64,000 nt of DNA from Cinchona pubescens (GCA_025175665.1 JANKKI010000362.1:124001-188000), one strand, 5' to 3'; positions 1 through 11,410 are shown, numbered from the stretch's first letter. Notes: a model not told the origin generated them from the letters alone. Program-made: numbers and translations.

Positions 1-89
1 AAGTACTTCACTGCTTTTATCCTAGAACACATTTCTATATTTATGTGATAGTTATACCTTGTGAACAAGTGAGGGTTATATGGAACAAC

Positions 90-900
90 CTATTTGCTAT
101 TCAACATTTTATTTTGCACCAAAACCTTTTCATTTGTCTTTCTTCTCCTGTAAATAGGATAGGCATCCTTGCCGCACATAGTATGCTGACAATAACTTCT
201 AGGGTAATGAAATCTGCATTTTCCATCAACCATGCATGAATTCTTGGGATTTCCTCTTCCACATGGACCATGTATCATGTGTTTAACTACCAATTCATAC
301 AATTCTGGATGCTTGTTTTTGTCAGGTAGTTCAACACATACATACTTGTCAAAATCCTTTGGGTTAATGAGTTTGTATCTGGCTTCAATATGATAAGCAT
401 GTATGCATGTGGTAGGCCTCTTTTTTGAAATTCAATGACATAAACATGTGCTGCAACCTTTCCAAAAAATTCTTTTTTGAACAATTGATCTTTTAGATCC
501 TGCAACTTTGCTCTGAACATTCTAGAAACCAAATCAGGACGGTCTTGTGCTTGTTGCCCTTTTTTTAGCTCATTATGAATTTCTTTCCAATTTGGGTTGC
601 AAGTCATTGTGATAAACAAATCTGGCTTTCCAAAGCCTTGAACTAATGTTATAGAATCCAAATATCTCCGACGCATATCCCTTGGCCCTCCAATAAAATT
701 TACAGGAAGCACTATCCTTTGCCCTACTTTATCTCTTCTAGTTTTGCCTACAGTCACAGAATCCACAATTTCCTGATTAAGCTCAGTTATAATAATTGCT
801 TGCCTTCTTCTGTGGAAATCTAAGTATGTAGTCTCCAATTTAATGTACATATCCACTATAAATTGTTGAAGTTGCCTTCTAGCATACAACAACACTGATT
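90..900 (-). pseudogene. Helitron Rep (HUH endonuclease) domain, broken
   Basis: This is the Rep part of a plant Helitron RepHel protein, the rolling-circle endonuclease that nicks and joins transposon DNA. Minus-strand translation from about 895 gives the family signatures LPVNFIGGPRDMRRRYLD and GKPDLFITMTCNPNW, then QDRPDLVSRMFRAKL and VYVIEFQKRGLPH. A second frame (302 to 90) continues with MIHGPCG, DGKCRFHYPR and GKDAYPIYRRR, so a frameshift lies near 300-400. The HUH motif, normally His-x-His, reads His-Ala-Tyr at 401-409, a CAC to TAC change that removes a metal ligand. The helicase part would lie beyond the left edge of the window and is not seen. The upstream N-terminal part is at 2600-4045. 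Identification is firm; loss of activity is inferred from the frameshift and the mutated ligand. Confidence 0.9.
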
Positions 901-2599
901 GGCGAGGTTGTCTGATTTGAAGTTTGTAACAGTAGTACCAGTGTCAAGAAACTTTTCCAGCAAAAGACTCATTCCTGCACGCATACAGACCATTTTAGAG
1001 TTAGAGTATCTAATTGGCAGTCCAACATAAATAAATAATTCTTTCCAATGAGGGTAGATTTGCAGATTTTCTTAGTTGTTGATTAATGGATAGAGAATGG
1101 AAAATTCTCAAAGGAAAATGATCTGATGAAATGTTCATCTTGAGGATTTTCATTTTTTTTAGACTATTCGATCTGAAGATGATGTTATTCCATTTTTCCA
1201 ATGTATTAACATTAACTTAAAGTTACTACTTTTATACTATCTTGGAATATTAATGTGGAAATTAGTAATCCTTTTATGGATTGTTTGCATATAAAAAATG
1301 TCATGATGGATTTTTGTATAGTATTTTTTAAATTTTATGATGATTAATCTTCCTCTTTCTGACATGGTATAGTCCACATGTCAAAGCTTTTACTTTTTAC
1401 CATATTCTAGAAATAGTACGTAGTAAGAATAATCCGTGACATTTGTAACATCCATGACATTTGTTAACGAACTTTTGAATTAGAGAAATAGTATTTTATT
1501 CCTATGGGTATTCACAAGTACCATCCCTAGTTTTTTTTAAAAATTGTTTTTTAGTTCTAATTTGCTGAATATTGATATTCTTTATATATTTTTGTATAAG
1601 ATGGGAGTATGCTTTTTATTTGAATGGCTTCTATAAAATGTGAGCTTCCTTCAATATAAGTTAAAAAAAATAACATAAGGTAAACAACTTTCTAATTATT
1701 CTTATCATTTTCAGGTTCCATTTTTTTCTATGAGATCGTAATTGGAATGGTGTTATTTGTCATTTGCTTCCTTTTTTATGTATTTAATATAAAAAGGAGC
1801 TTGATAACTCTGGATTCTTGTAATAATTTCTTCAAATTCTTACCAATTCAACATAAGACCATGATATTGGAAAAGTAAGTTTTGAATTAGAAACATGGTG
1901 TTTTAGTTCTATAAAATACCATACGGGATTAAAAGAACCTTGGCATGATACTATAATATGTTATTTTCTTATTCCATCTTTTTGGCAAACCAATTTTATC
2001 CATTAGCAAGTCCATTTTTCAATATGAAGGTAATTCATGAATTCCTATTTAATGATCCAAGGTATTGGAAATCAGATGACTTTAAAAAAGTTGTCTTTAT
2101 ACAATCTAGATGTGTATAAGAGACAGAACAAAAAAAAATCTGAAAAATTTAAATAATTTTTTTTTATATATATATCGTGAGAGTCTTCTTTTCTTTGAAT
2201 AAAGGCTTGTTCACTTCTTTAACAGTTTTGGTTTGGTGCTATTATATTCAAGCAGTTTTTTTTTTAGATAAGTGAACCTTATTCAAGTATTTAAATTTGG
2301 TCATTACTTTGTTTTCTATTTTTAGTTTCTTCTTTGCCTACTACTAAAGATTAGATGTTATCTTTCATATTCTTTGTTGGACATACTCTGATTGGAAAGT
2401 CAATGGTTCGAAATATTTAATAGAAGATATAGATTACTCTTATAAACTAAAATTTGTTTATTAAAAATGAATATAAGTTAATAAATGGATAACAAAAGCT
2501 AAAATACATATCGTCTTGGAAATAAATTAAGTGATTAATCTGTAACGGTAGCACTCCTTTATATGAGTCCATTATGGGATATAATTACCTTCTTGCTCT
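901..2599. other. AT-rich gap inside the Helitron gene
   Basis: No coding pattern is recognised here. It separates the Rep domain from the N-terminal Helitron fragment, so it may be an intron, a decayed coding part or an insertion. It contains one adapter-derived site at 2091-2126. Confidence 0.4.
2091..2126. other. Tn5 mosaic-end adapter (one half perfect)
   Basis: AGATGTGTATAAGAGACAG is perfect at 2108-2126. It is preceded by TTGTCTTTATACAATCT, a copy of the opposite arm with small deletions. The pair is the Nextera mate-pair junction, so the sequences on either side may not be adjacent in the genome. Confidence 0.85.
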
Positions 2600-4045
2600 C
2601 TTTCAAAAATGTCTGCTTCAAAATTGAGATTAGGACTGTGATCATCCATTTCCTTTGGTTCATCTTCTTCGGTTTGATTTGCAAATTTAGTTCTTGAGGT
2701 ATCATCAAAACAATATTAGATCACAATTACATAATCTCACTTAATCTGAAATGTCAAACTGTAGGCGAACCTGGTATGAATAGCATAACATAAGAAATTC
2801 TTGACAAAGTCTTTAGGATAATTACCTTATTGTACATTATGGGAAATGCTTATTGCATGATTTGCATAAGGTGTTCTTTTGCTGCTTTTATCTATTCCAT
2901 CATTTGTGTTCTCAACATTCTTTATCTTTTTGATATCTTGATGCCATCCTACTTCTCCTTTTGGAAACAACAGAGGATATTGTTGCAGGTCATAGCACGC
3001 ATAATAGTGCCTCACACGATGTCTTTATTCCCTAAACCTGCGTGAAAAACCATAGCTCTCTCTAGATGAATTGTAGGATCATTTCCTTCAACCTATATTG
3101 CAGTAACTTGGTCGGCAGTTGGTTCATTATAGACACGTTGATCTAATTTGACATTCTTTCTTAGATGGATTCGAAGATCTTGAAATGATGGATAATCCTT
3201 AAGTTGTCATAGGAATTGTGCATAAGGATTTCCCTCCATTACATGCACGAGTTTTTCAACAATTGTAACACTTAATTGTATTCCTTGAAGAACTTTCATT
3301 CTGTTTTGGATCTCATGTAAGGTGTCATAAAAGTACAACTGAAAATATCGAGGAAAGTCTTCTTTGGGTACTAAAGTAGGGAGATCATGATAAATTTTCC
3401 CTTGTACTCGGAATGTGGAAACACCTTTTCTACTTAAGGCAAGCTCCTTGTTTAGAACTACTCCAAAGGATGTAAATGAAAAGATGCTATTGTATGCACA
3501 AATCTTTTGTTGGAATTCTCTAGCAGTATTCTAAAGAATTTGAAGTAAAGAGGCGATATAGTTCTTCAGGAACTTCAACATCAATAAGCTTAATTGCTCC
3601 TCTTTGGCAACAAAATGAAGGTGGCTCGTGTTCAAATCTCTTAGCTCCACAAAATTGGCATGAAGGTCTACTTTCTAATATGTATGTTTCTGAGCAAGTA
3701 GGCTCATATAATTTTTATCCTTAAACATTTAAAATACAATCAATTATGATGAGTTAGTAATACATCTAGAATGTAACAAAAGGGAGTAATAGAACATTTT
3801 GGTTGAATTGTTAGTGTGTGTCTTAGAGAATACCTTCATCATGTACTAACAATAGTCCTCTTAATAGCCATTGGATTCTCTGTCTTTTTCTCCTGCCTGT
3901 ATCAATAGTTGTCAAAGCTATAATAGCTCTTCTCTTTTTGATTGATTCCTTTATTTTTTGTATGCATTGTTGTTCCTTCTCTGCACTTAAATTTGCATAC
4001 CAATTTCTTTTTCTTTTACTACTTTCATATTGGCATTTCTAAAAA
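2600..4045 (-). pseudogene. Helitron Rep protein N-terminal region, broken
   Basis: Minus-strand frames give successive pieces of the N-terminal region of plant Helitron RepHel proteins. Near 3900-4040 there is a basic stretch with NWYANLSAEKEQQC. Near 3580-3640 comes AIKLIDVEVPEELYRLF. Near 3300-3400 IYHDLPTLVPKEDFPRYFQL appears, then PTADQVTAI and VEGNDP near 3080-3150. Near 2930-3010 YYACYDLQQYPLLFPKGEVG matches the conserved block that usually reads YDPLQYPLLFP. Stops and frame changes separate the pieces, so the gene is decayed. Order and strand agree with the Rep domain at 90-900, making one original gene of about 4 kb that runs off the left edge. Some breaks may be introns. Confidence 0.75.
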
Positions 4046-7000
4046 CATAAAATCATCATAGTCATGAAAGTTGTATGAAATATGTAGAGCTAAATTATAA
4101 ATCAAATAGTGATTAGTAAAGCAAAATAATTTTTAAAAAAAAAAATTTGCTGAATGTTATACTAGCAATTAGACATCTTAACAAGCTTGGCCTGTTGTGG
4201 TCTAAGTAAATGACTAATAATAGAGTACTGTCACTTTGCACCCTTTCTTTTTTTGGCCTGTTTTTATTTTATCAATGTTGTAGTTGTCAATCTAATAATC
4301 TGCTTTAATCAACCAAATCTCTTACATTATTACGGAAATTGGAGAAAACAGCTATGATAGAGAATCAAACAAATTAATGAGGTTGATAGATACTAACACT
4401 CATTTCATCACTAATACATTATCATCCTGAAACAAAATCATATTTTGATTTTACCAAAAGACATTAAAAGGTATCAATAGGTAAAATTGTCATTATTTTT
4501 CGATTTTATCATTGTACTAATACACATCTAGATCTCCTTTTTCACTTTCGGTGCTTAGATTTTTAAATTCTGAAGCAATTCAAGATTTTCCTCATTCTCA
4601 TCTAGAACTTAAACTGTGTTTGATATTTTCAACATTTTCCTTGAATTATTGTTTTTCTTCTTCTATTTCTTGAAAATCATGTGCCAGCATCCGGATCTTG
4701 CCATTCTTTTCATAAATCTTCTAGTGTTTGATGAGGAATTTGCATTCGTTACATATTGAGCCAATCAATTTTTGATAGGATTTCGATTACTTTTGTTGCT
4801 CCATGAAATTATAATTCTCAAAGGAATTAAATATGTACACATCTATAGAGTGTATATAGATTAGATTAAAAATTGACCATCTATTCATACCTTGTTGATT
4901 GACTCTAAAAACTCTTGTATTTGACACCTACAATTTTTCTTCCTGTTCTTCAAACAATATAATTGTTGTTAAATTATTTCTTTGAATAACTTTCAGCATC
5001 ATTCTAAACCTATAAAATTGTAGTTAAATATTATTTTTTTTCTTGTAGATTACTGAAGTAGATTCATTTCATAGAAAAAGCATTAGATTTATTTTTGGGT
5101 ATCTTGGAACGCAATCTGATATAGAGCGCTTATATTTTGGACAATTCATTGATTCATCAATATTTTCTACTCCCTTTTTTAACATGTTTTGCAAGAATTG
5201 TAGCATGGCTGATCTTATTTTTAATGTCTGTGATCATTACTCTACAGTTGTTTAAAGCATTATGGAGAAAAGATTTTAAGTTAAGCATACATATTTAATC
5301 TTTTATTTAAATTGTTAATGTTTACTTGAGTCAATTATTCAAGATTATGAATGATATCATGAATCTTGATTTCTTGGGCATTGATGATTTTGCTTAACAT
5401 GCTTTCAAACTTTTTTAGCTGTCTTTGATGTTTTGAGCTTGTAGACATAGAAGATGAGTTAGTGATAGATATTAGCTATTTTTAATTATATATTGTTTTA
5501 AAATTAATTATACAATAATTTTTTAGTTTATAAGTTCCTTGCTTTTTTAACTCACCATTTTTGTAGCTCTTCTGCTTCAGGACATGCTTGATTTAATTGG
5601 ATTGTAGATGTAATTGTTCTCAATATTTAAAATTCTCCTAATATAATTATTAGATATATTAACACTTATTATTTAAATATTTTATGATATTGTGGATGTA
5701 ATTGTGCTTAACAATTGACATTTGTACTAATATAGTTATTGGACATTATAATTATAATTTAATAATAACATGCTAATAGGCATAGTATCACCTTGATACA
5801 ATGAGTAAGAGAATCTTAGTGTTGCAATGATTGGTCTTTCATCCACTATTTATTGTAGGTGTCAACTCTTTATTTATAATCATAACATCTCTCCTTAGAG
5901 TATCTGCTCCATCTTTCTTTAGCATAAAAATGCTTGGAGTAACTGCTGTGATAAAGCCTTAGACATTTGCACAAGTCATAATATATACATTTATATAAGT
6001 ATTTTGTATCTAAAAGTAATTACAAAATACATCCCAAAAGTATGAAATAATGCATTCCATAAATATATCCTTACCAACAATTTTTCCATAGAATTTAGAT
6101 TTTTTATTTCTTGAAAAGTGAGTATATTCGATAGTTTTTTTTCTTGTGTGAATGTGTGAAATATCTTCTTTAATGTGTGTAAATAGATGAAGCACAATTA
6201 ATATATAGGATTTATTTACATTTGCAATGTGTATTAAAGACTTTTTACTCAAGTATTTGAAATGAGGATATGATACAAGATCTATTGGAATATGTTTTGA
6301 ACACATTAATTGTCTGGTCAAACATGATAACGTAAATTTTTTACCCCTAAAATATATTAATACTTACCTCATCATCCACAAAGATGATTTTTCATCGATT
6401 TCCTAAAATCTTTGTGTAATTCGATATAATTCATCTTTCAAAAATCAGACTAATAGTACCCATTATTGTTCATGAATCTTTAAAGTCTTTATACACATAA
6501 GATGTGTAAAATATGTATAGAAATCATGCTTAATGTTTAAAAGAGGTAATGTATGGCATATAATACTGTCTCTGCCTTTAATTAAAATTTGGTGTTTTAA
6601 TTATATTATATTTTGTTTGTTTCTTTTGAAAAGGATTTATTATCTAGTATTGCTTTTTTTTTTTTTTTTAAAAAGCAAACGATAACACTACTATTGATAA
6701 TCTTTTATTTAGTATTACTTTAATTGGCCAAAAAAATAACCTTTTTCAAATCAACTTGATTGTAATGTATTCATATGACGATGTATTTGTCACTTAGTAA
6801 GTCATTAATGGAAAATGTGTTGTGTCAATATTTGAGCAATGTAATTTTTTAAACATTTGTACGCATCAAATTAAGTCGAAAAATCCCGTTCTATCAAAAG
6901 AATAAATAAATAAATAAACTAAATAAGTTATTAAGCATATAGTATAGATTATAATCTTTTACCAATGTAAAAGGCTCAAATATATTTATTCTGTAAATGG

Positions 7001-8333
7001 AACGATGGATAGTCGAAAATTTTGCAGTCTTATAGCACGTCATTTCATTATCTTATACAGTCATATGCCTGAAGAATCTTTACAGACGCAATACAATTTA
7101 ACTGTAAAAATAGATAGCTCAAGTTTCACTTTTTCTTTCCTTAAACAATGATAAAATGAAAATTCTACAGTTTTATTAGGAAAGTTATTTTGTTGACTTT
7201 AAAAATTTGTGTAATATAAATTTTTAAAATATATAGTATTGTATTGTATAAATTTTTAAAGTACAATAAGATGATTCGTTACGGAATAGTAGAATTTTTC
7301 AAAATTTTAGTTTTTAATTTACTTAAATACAATAGAAGGACATGCCGTAACTCCAATGAAAATAGTAAAATTAGATTATTATACTATTAAGGAAAAGTAC
7401 AATTACCAAATTTTTTGGAAAGCAGAAGGCTTTGTGTTTGTGGGCTACCATATTCCACTAAACACATGGGTGGTCTGATTTTTATTTCATACACTAAAGC
7501 AGACCTCTAAAAAACTTAAACTATCTGAAAAAACCTAAACCATCTTACCAAGACCTAATGGATCCAATTCCGAACCCAATTTACAAACCTAGTTTTTTTA
7601 TTATACCCAGTTCACAAACTTTACGTTCTCTCTACACTTTTGTTTTCTTAAAATTCCTCATTTGATTACCAGGGAAAACAAAGTTTGCATTTAATTTCAA
7701 TCAAAGCATTTATGTAATACATTGTTAGACAAGTAATCATTGTATCTAATATCTTTATAAATAGTTTATCTTGAAAACAATATCTTGTCCAATCGTAAGT
7801 TGCATGTTAAGGCTCAAGAGTTGCACTTTTAAGCTCTTGCAATCATTGTATCTAATATCTTTATAAATATTTTATCCTGACCCTTTAAGTTTTACAGCAA
7901 ATCTAAGACTATACAACAATTTTGACACCTAATTTTATTTAGTAAATTTTCAGATGTGTAGGGATAGTCTGATTATTCAGAAGTAAGCATTTACTGGTTT
8001 GTAAGTGTAGGCCAAAAACAGTGACCTTTCAATTTTATTTGTACAATACACTTAGATTTAAACATACTTTTTAAATTTAGAAACTTGACATTTTGGCGTT
8101 CTCTTTCACCTTGGTGCTTTGCGTAGACCAAATTAATATTATTGGGTTATGATTAATAGCAAAAAGGCAATATTTTAGTTTTAGATTTTTTCAGTTTTTT
8201 CATTCATGATTAAATTGTTAGCAAATTGAAATTAGACCTGAATTGTTCGGGTAAAGGAAATAATAGCTAAAACAGCACTTGAGAATAGTTAAATTACATT
8301 TAAGATGATATATCTAGATCGGTTTTTTGTTTG
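4046..8333. other. AT-rich intergenic DNA, no recognised gene
   Basis: The longest open stretch (minus, 6010-6321) has no recognisable domain and the composition of chance AT-rich sequence. Apart from a short local duplication near 7.7-7.9 kb I see nothing identifiable. Confidence 0.5.
7735..7880. repeat. Direct duplication of about 40 bp, 106 bp apart
   Basis: The segment beginning AATCATTGTATCTAATATC at 7735 recurs at 7841 with two differences over 40 bases. The spacing is 106 bp. Origin unknown. Confidence 0.7.
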
Positions 8334-8338
8334 TTCAT

Positions 8339-8857
8339 TGATTGCACATAAAACCATGCAGCGAAACACATAATTGATACCACTTCAAAGGAGTTAAACA
8401 CAATTAATCAATTAAGATAGCCAAGAAAACAAATATGCAAAGTTTTAATCAAACTAAAGTAACAATGGAATGAGGACAAAGCAATTCGGGGGTAAACAAA
8501 ACACCCTTGGGATTCTTTTAATCAAAATGCAAGATTAAGGGACAATGGAAAAGAAAGAATTGCATCGCAAATTTGTGGACTTTGACAAATAAACAATACA
8601 GTAGGAAGTAGATGGAAATTTGGAAGGATTAGACTAAATTTATTAATCAACTTTAAATTGCAAATTTCCTCAATTAAAATAACTAGGTACAATGTTTTTA
8701 AACACATATCAATCTAATCTAAATCCTTAAGGGATTCAACCAACGCAATTTTCTAATACCAAATAAACTAGAAAATAAATCCTTTTCAAACTTAACTACA
8801 AAATATAATATAATTAAAACTTCCAAATCTTAATTAGGCTTGGTTTATATGCCAACA
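8339..8857 (-). repeat. 3' LTR of the 2.4-kb element
   Basis: This copy aligns well with the right LTR from about 8610 to 8857 and poorly in its first part. On the minus strand it begins TGTTGGCATATAAACC and ends in CA. Confidence 0.75.
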
Positions 8858-8877
8858 TTGCCTCCTTTAAACCAAGC
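8858..8877 (-). other. Polypurine tract of the 2.4-kb element
   Basis: Read on the minus strand, a stretch including AAAGGAGGCAA directly precedes the TG start of the left LTR, the usual site of plus-strand DNA priming. Confidence 0.6.
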
Positions 8878-9040
8878 ATTTATAAAATCCGGTCTGACGC
8901 CATCACGAGCCACAATCTCCGTTGAAATTTCGATTGCCGTATGGACCATGGGTAACCCCGACTTATAGTAGATCTTCATCTTAATTTTCACACGTATAGT
9001 AGACGGATCTTATACTTCTTACATACAAATTGATGGCTAA

Positions 9041-9304
9041 CTATTCTCTATCAAAGAATTGATCCATACTTACCCAGTCATAATTGAAGACACCAACATT
9101 TTGTTTCATACAATAATCCTCCAAATAATTTCCAAAAACCAAGAAATCATACTCCTCTTTTTCATAATTTGCACCACCAAATTTTTCAATACCACAATCT
9201 TCAATCAATTGGTCCGCTCCACCATGATTTTGAACAATAATTTCTAAACCATCTTTTTCTTCAAATAATTCATCAACCCCAAGAAAATCAATATCATCTA
9301 CCAC
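9041..9304 (-). CDS. Acidic open frame in the non-autonomous LTR element
   Basis: The 87-residue frame is rich in Asp and Glu, for example DELFEEKDGLEII and NYEKEEYDFLVFGNYLEDY. It matches no gag, protease, RT or integrase pattern that I recognise. Acidic codons continue upstream on the same strand (about 9305-9600) in broken frames with DEEIICENFYEIENFDLHT and LDDDETEICDLVG, so this looks like the C-terminal half of an acidic protein of about 200 residues with a few stops and shifts. The plus-strand overlap is a shadow frame. No signal peptide or membrane segment is seen. Function unknown; calling it a real protein is an inference from its sustained acidic composition. Confidence 0.45.
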   Translation of the reverse strand: MVDDIDFLGVDELFEEKDGLEIIVQNHGGADQLIEDCGIEKFGGANYEKEEYDFLVFGNYLEDYCMKQNVGVFNYDWVSMDQFFDRE

Positions 9305-9708
9305 ATTATTTTTCCCAATAATATTTTCAAAAACATCAATGGTGTCTTCTTCAAATATTTTTCCTTTTACCCAACCAAATCACAAATTTCCGTCTCATCG
9401 TCATCCAATCCAACAATTTTATCTTTTCCATAGACAAATTCTTCATCCTAAATCAACCCAAATAATGTATGCAAATCAAAATTTTCTATCTCATAAAAAT
9501 TTTCACAAATTATTTCTTCATCAACATACATATCTTCATCAAAATTAACTTTCCATTCCAATTCAAATTTAGATTTGCAATCACTACATCATCCGCAAAT
9601 TCCATTAAAATGGATAGAAAAGATCTGAGCAAAAATAACAATAACCCTTTTGAAATTTTTTTTTAAATTGATTTATGCATAATTTTTAAAACAATTATAC
9701 CTTCCTCT

Positions 9709-9873
9709 TCATAATATAAGAGACAGCAAAGGGTTGGATAATCTCAATTCTATGGCATCACCTAAATCACATCTTTTCAAATATTCTTCCATGATGTTTT
9801 CAAATCTTTCTTCACTACCCATAAACATGTGCAAAATTTCAAAATTTTTACCATTAATAAATTCTCTACCCAT
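9709..9873 (-). CDS. Small open frame upstream of the acidic frame
   Basis: A 54-codon frame starts MGREFINGKNFEILHMFMGS and contains SEERFENIMEEYLKRCDLGD. Its mixed charged and hydrophobic composition looks protein-like. Its last codons read through an adapter-like stretch (CTGTCTCTTATA on this strand), so the true C-terminus may be lost. It could be the N-terminal exon of the same acidic protein. No family recognised. Confidence 0.35.
   Translation of the reverse strand: MGREFINGKNFEILHMFMGSEERFENIMEEYLKRCDLGDAIELRLSNPLLSLIL
9715..9726. other. Partial mosaic-end sequence
   Basis: TATAAGAGACAG matches the last 12 bases of the mosaic end. It lies where a small open frame ends abruptly. Twelve bases alone is weak evidence. 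Confidence 0.5.
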
Positions 9874-10233
9874 CTTGACAATTCAAAAAAATATTTACGT
9901 ACCTTGAAATTTTTTTTTTTCGTTCTTGAATTTCTTGGCCTACCTTGCTCCTCAAGTGCAAATTTGAAATGACTTTTTTCTCATGATCATTATTCAACAC
10001 CAATAATTTAACACGACAGGATCTCTCTTTTCAGATCACTGTCCCAATTAGGGCAAATTTTGTTACACCCTGATTGTCAAAGGAGCACTCTAAGACCAAC
10101 TTCTCTTGTGGTCCAATTTTCAAAAATTATTCGAGTACTCTACTACAATCTTCACGTCCAAGACCACAACCTAGGACTCTTCTTTTTCTCCAATTTTTGA
10201 CAAACGTCCCAAGATCAAACTCTTGAACCTAGA

Positions 10234-10245
10234 GCTCTGATACCA
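10234..10245 (-). other. Primer-binding site, tRNA-iMet type
   Basis: GCTCTGATACCA here is the complement of TGGTATCAGAGC, the standard initiator-Met tRNA primer site of plant LTR elements. Three bases separate it from the right LTR. Confidence 0.85.
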
Positions 10246-10248
10246 ATT

Positions 10249-10728
10249 TGATGGCATAAAACAATCACGCTTATACATGCATCTAGATATGTATAAGATT
10301 AAAAGTCGGACTTAAAAGGGCCAAGAACCAAATAAACCAAAACACTAACACTAAGACCCATTATTTTATTAAACACAAAACTCAAACATTGGTGACAAAT
10401 TTTTAACACCATGTGTGTAATTTTCCTTTACTGATATAATTTGCACACACACACAAAAGAATATCGTGGGAAGTAGAAGAAATATTTGGGTCTCTTAAAA
10501 ACAATTTTATTAATCAACCTTTTCATAGAAAATTTCCTCAATTAAAATAACTAAGTACAATGCCTTTAAATACATATCAATCTAATCTAAATCCTTAAGA
10601 GATTCAACCAACGCAATTTCTCAATACCAAATCTAAACTAGAAAATAAATCCCTTACAAACTCAACTACTAAATATAATATAATTAAAATTTCCAAAATC
10701 TTAGTTAGGCTTGGTTTATATGCCAACA
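10249..10728 (-). repeat. 5' LTR of the 2.4-kb element
   Basis: It shares about 250 bp with the left LTR (10475-10728 against about 8605-8857). The segment 10300-10470 has no counterpart in the left LTR and begins next to an adapter-like palindrome. Confidence 0.75.
10269..10298. other. Degenerate adapter-like palindrome
   Basis: CTTATACATGCATCT followed by AGATATGTATAAG resembles the two mosaic-end arms with a few base changes. It marks the point where the two LTR copies stop aligning. Confidence 0.5.
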
Positions 10729-10884
10729 TTCATCCTAAGGGTTAAAGGCCTTGTGCCTAAATACACTAATCCTAAGCAAGTCTATGTTTTCCAAGGCTAA
10801 CATCCATTTTCTTATGATGTCAAACTCAGCTTTTTTTTTTTTGGTAATCATATGGTTCTTATTGCTGTTCATTCTAATGCTTAC

Positions 10885-11013
10885 TGTTAAAGAACATGGG
10901 CTTCCATCTTAAAACCAATTGGTGATAAGTGAAGTGGCCCATAAACCTTATTAATTAGTCCAAAATCTCTTGGCTAGTCGATGTGGGATATTTGAACTTT
11001 AATATCTTTAACA
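10885..11013 (-). repeat. TRIM 3' LTR
   Basis: 129 bp, nearly identical to the right copy at 14270-14399 with scattered substitutions and small indels. Confidence 0.9.
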
Positions 11014-11024
11014 CCCCCTCTCAC
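11014..11024 (-). other. TRIM polypurine tract
   Basis: On the minus strand this reads GTGAGAGGGGG immediately before the TG of the 3' LTR. Confidence 0.7.
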
Positions 11025-11057
11025 ACGTGACTTGGGTTGGACATGAAACCCTGTTAC

Positions 11058-11153
11058 ACGTGGGTCAGACGTATGAGAACCCTTTGGAAGGGGCTGGAAC
11101 CCTTGTTATACGTGGGTCAGACGTATGAGAACCCTTTGGAAGGGGCTGGAACA
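11058..11153. repeat. 52-bp tandem duplication in the TRIM interior
   Basis: A 52-bp unit beginning ACGTGGGTCAGACGTATGAG is followed directly by 44 bp of a second copy at 11110. A diverged third copy of its end (GAGAGCCCATTGGAAGGGG) lies on the other side of the nested copia, at about 14187. Confidence 0.85.
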
Positions 11154-11155
11154 AA

Positions 11156-11336
11156 ATGAGACATTATGACGATAACAAAAACCCATGTCTTCTAGAGAAA
11201 TTTGACCGGAGTGTCAACTTCGGAATGTGGCAGCTCAAGATGGAGGCTATCCTGATCCAAGATGGTGTGGACATAGCACTTCATGGAGTTGAGAAAAAGC
11301 CAGAGAAGATGTCGGTGGAGGATTTTGAGGAGAGAC
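11156..11336 (+). pseudogene. copia gag, N-terminal fragment
   Basis: The frame starts MRHYDDNKNPCLLEKFD and contains NFGMWQLKMEAILIQDGV, the typical start of plant copia gag (a KFDG.NF..WK..M pattern), the RNA-packaging capsid protein. It is cut at about 11337 by a partial adapter. Gag resumes at 11411 after an inverted insert. ATG is preceded by TRIM interior DNA rather than a leader. Confidence 0.8.
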
Positions 11337-11347
11337 ATAAGAGACAG
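11337..11347. other. Partial mosaic end at a chimeric join
   Basis: ATAAGAGACAG, 11 bases of the mosaic end, lies exactly between the gag fragment and an inverted reverse-transcriptase fragment. Confidence 0.7.
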
Positions 11348-11410
11348 CAATGAGCATGTCATCAACATAAAGTAACAAATAAATGAAAGAATCATCATTT
11401 AGCCAAAGGT
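11348..11410 (-). pseudogene. Inverted copia RT active-site segment (YVDD)
   Basis: The minus strand reads WLNDDSFIYLLLYVDDMLIA, the catalytic palm motif of copia reverse transcriptase. It sits backwards inside gag. The plus-strand RT at 12.8-13.6 kb lacks exactly this segment (it would belong near 13240). A mate-pair junction lies at its edge. The most likely cause is misassembly, not a natural inversion. Confidence 0.85.

Larger units (their letters stand above)
8339..10728 (-). mobile_element. Non-autonomous LTR retrotransposon, 2.4 kb
   Basis: Two diverged terminal repeats enclose about 1.4 kb. The flanks carry a 5-bp target duplication TTCAT (8334-8338 and 10729-10733). A 12-nt tRNA-iMet-type primer site lies beside the right LTR and a purine-rich tract on the minus strand beside the left LTR, so transcription ran right to left. 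The interior has no gag, protease, integrase or reverse transcriptase pattern, only short acidic open frames. It therefore needs another element's proteins. The right LTR holds an adapter-like palindrome, so part of its sequence may be misassembled. Confidence 0.8.

Noticed and set aside
6010..6321. 103-codon minus-strand ORF
   Set aside because: AT-driven composition with no domain, no neighbours and no family resemblance.
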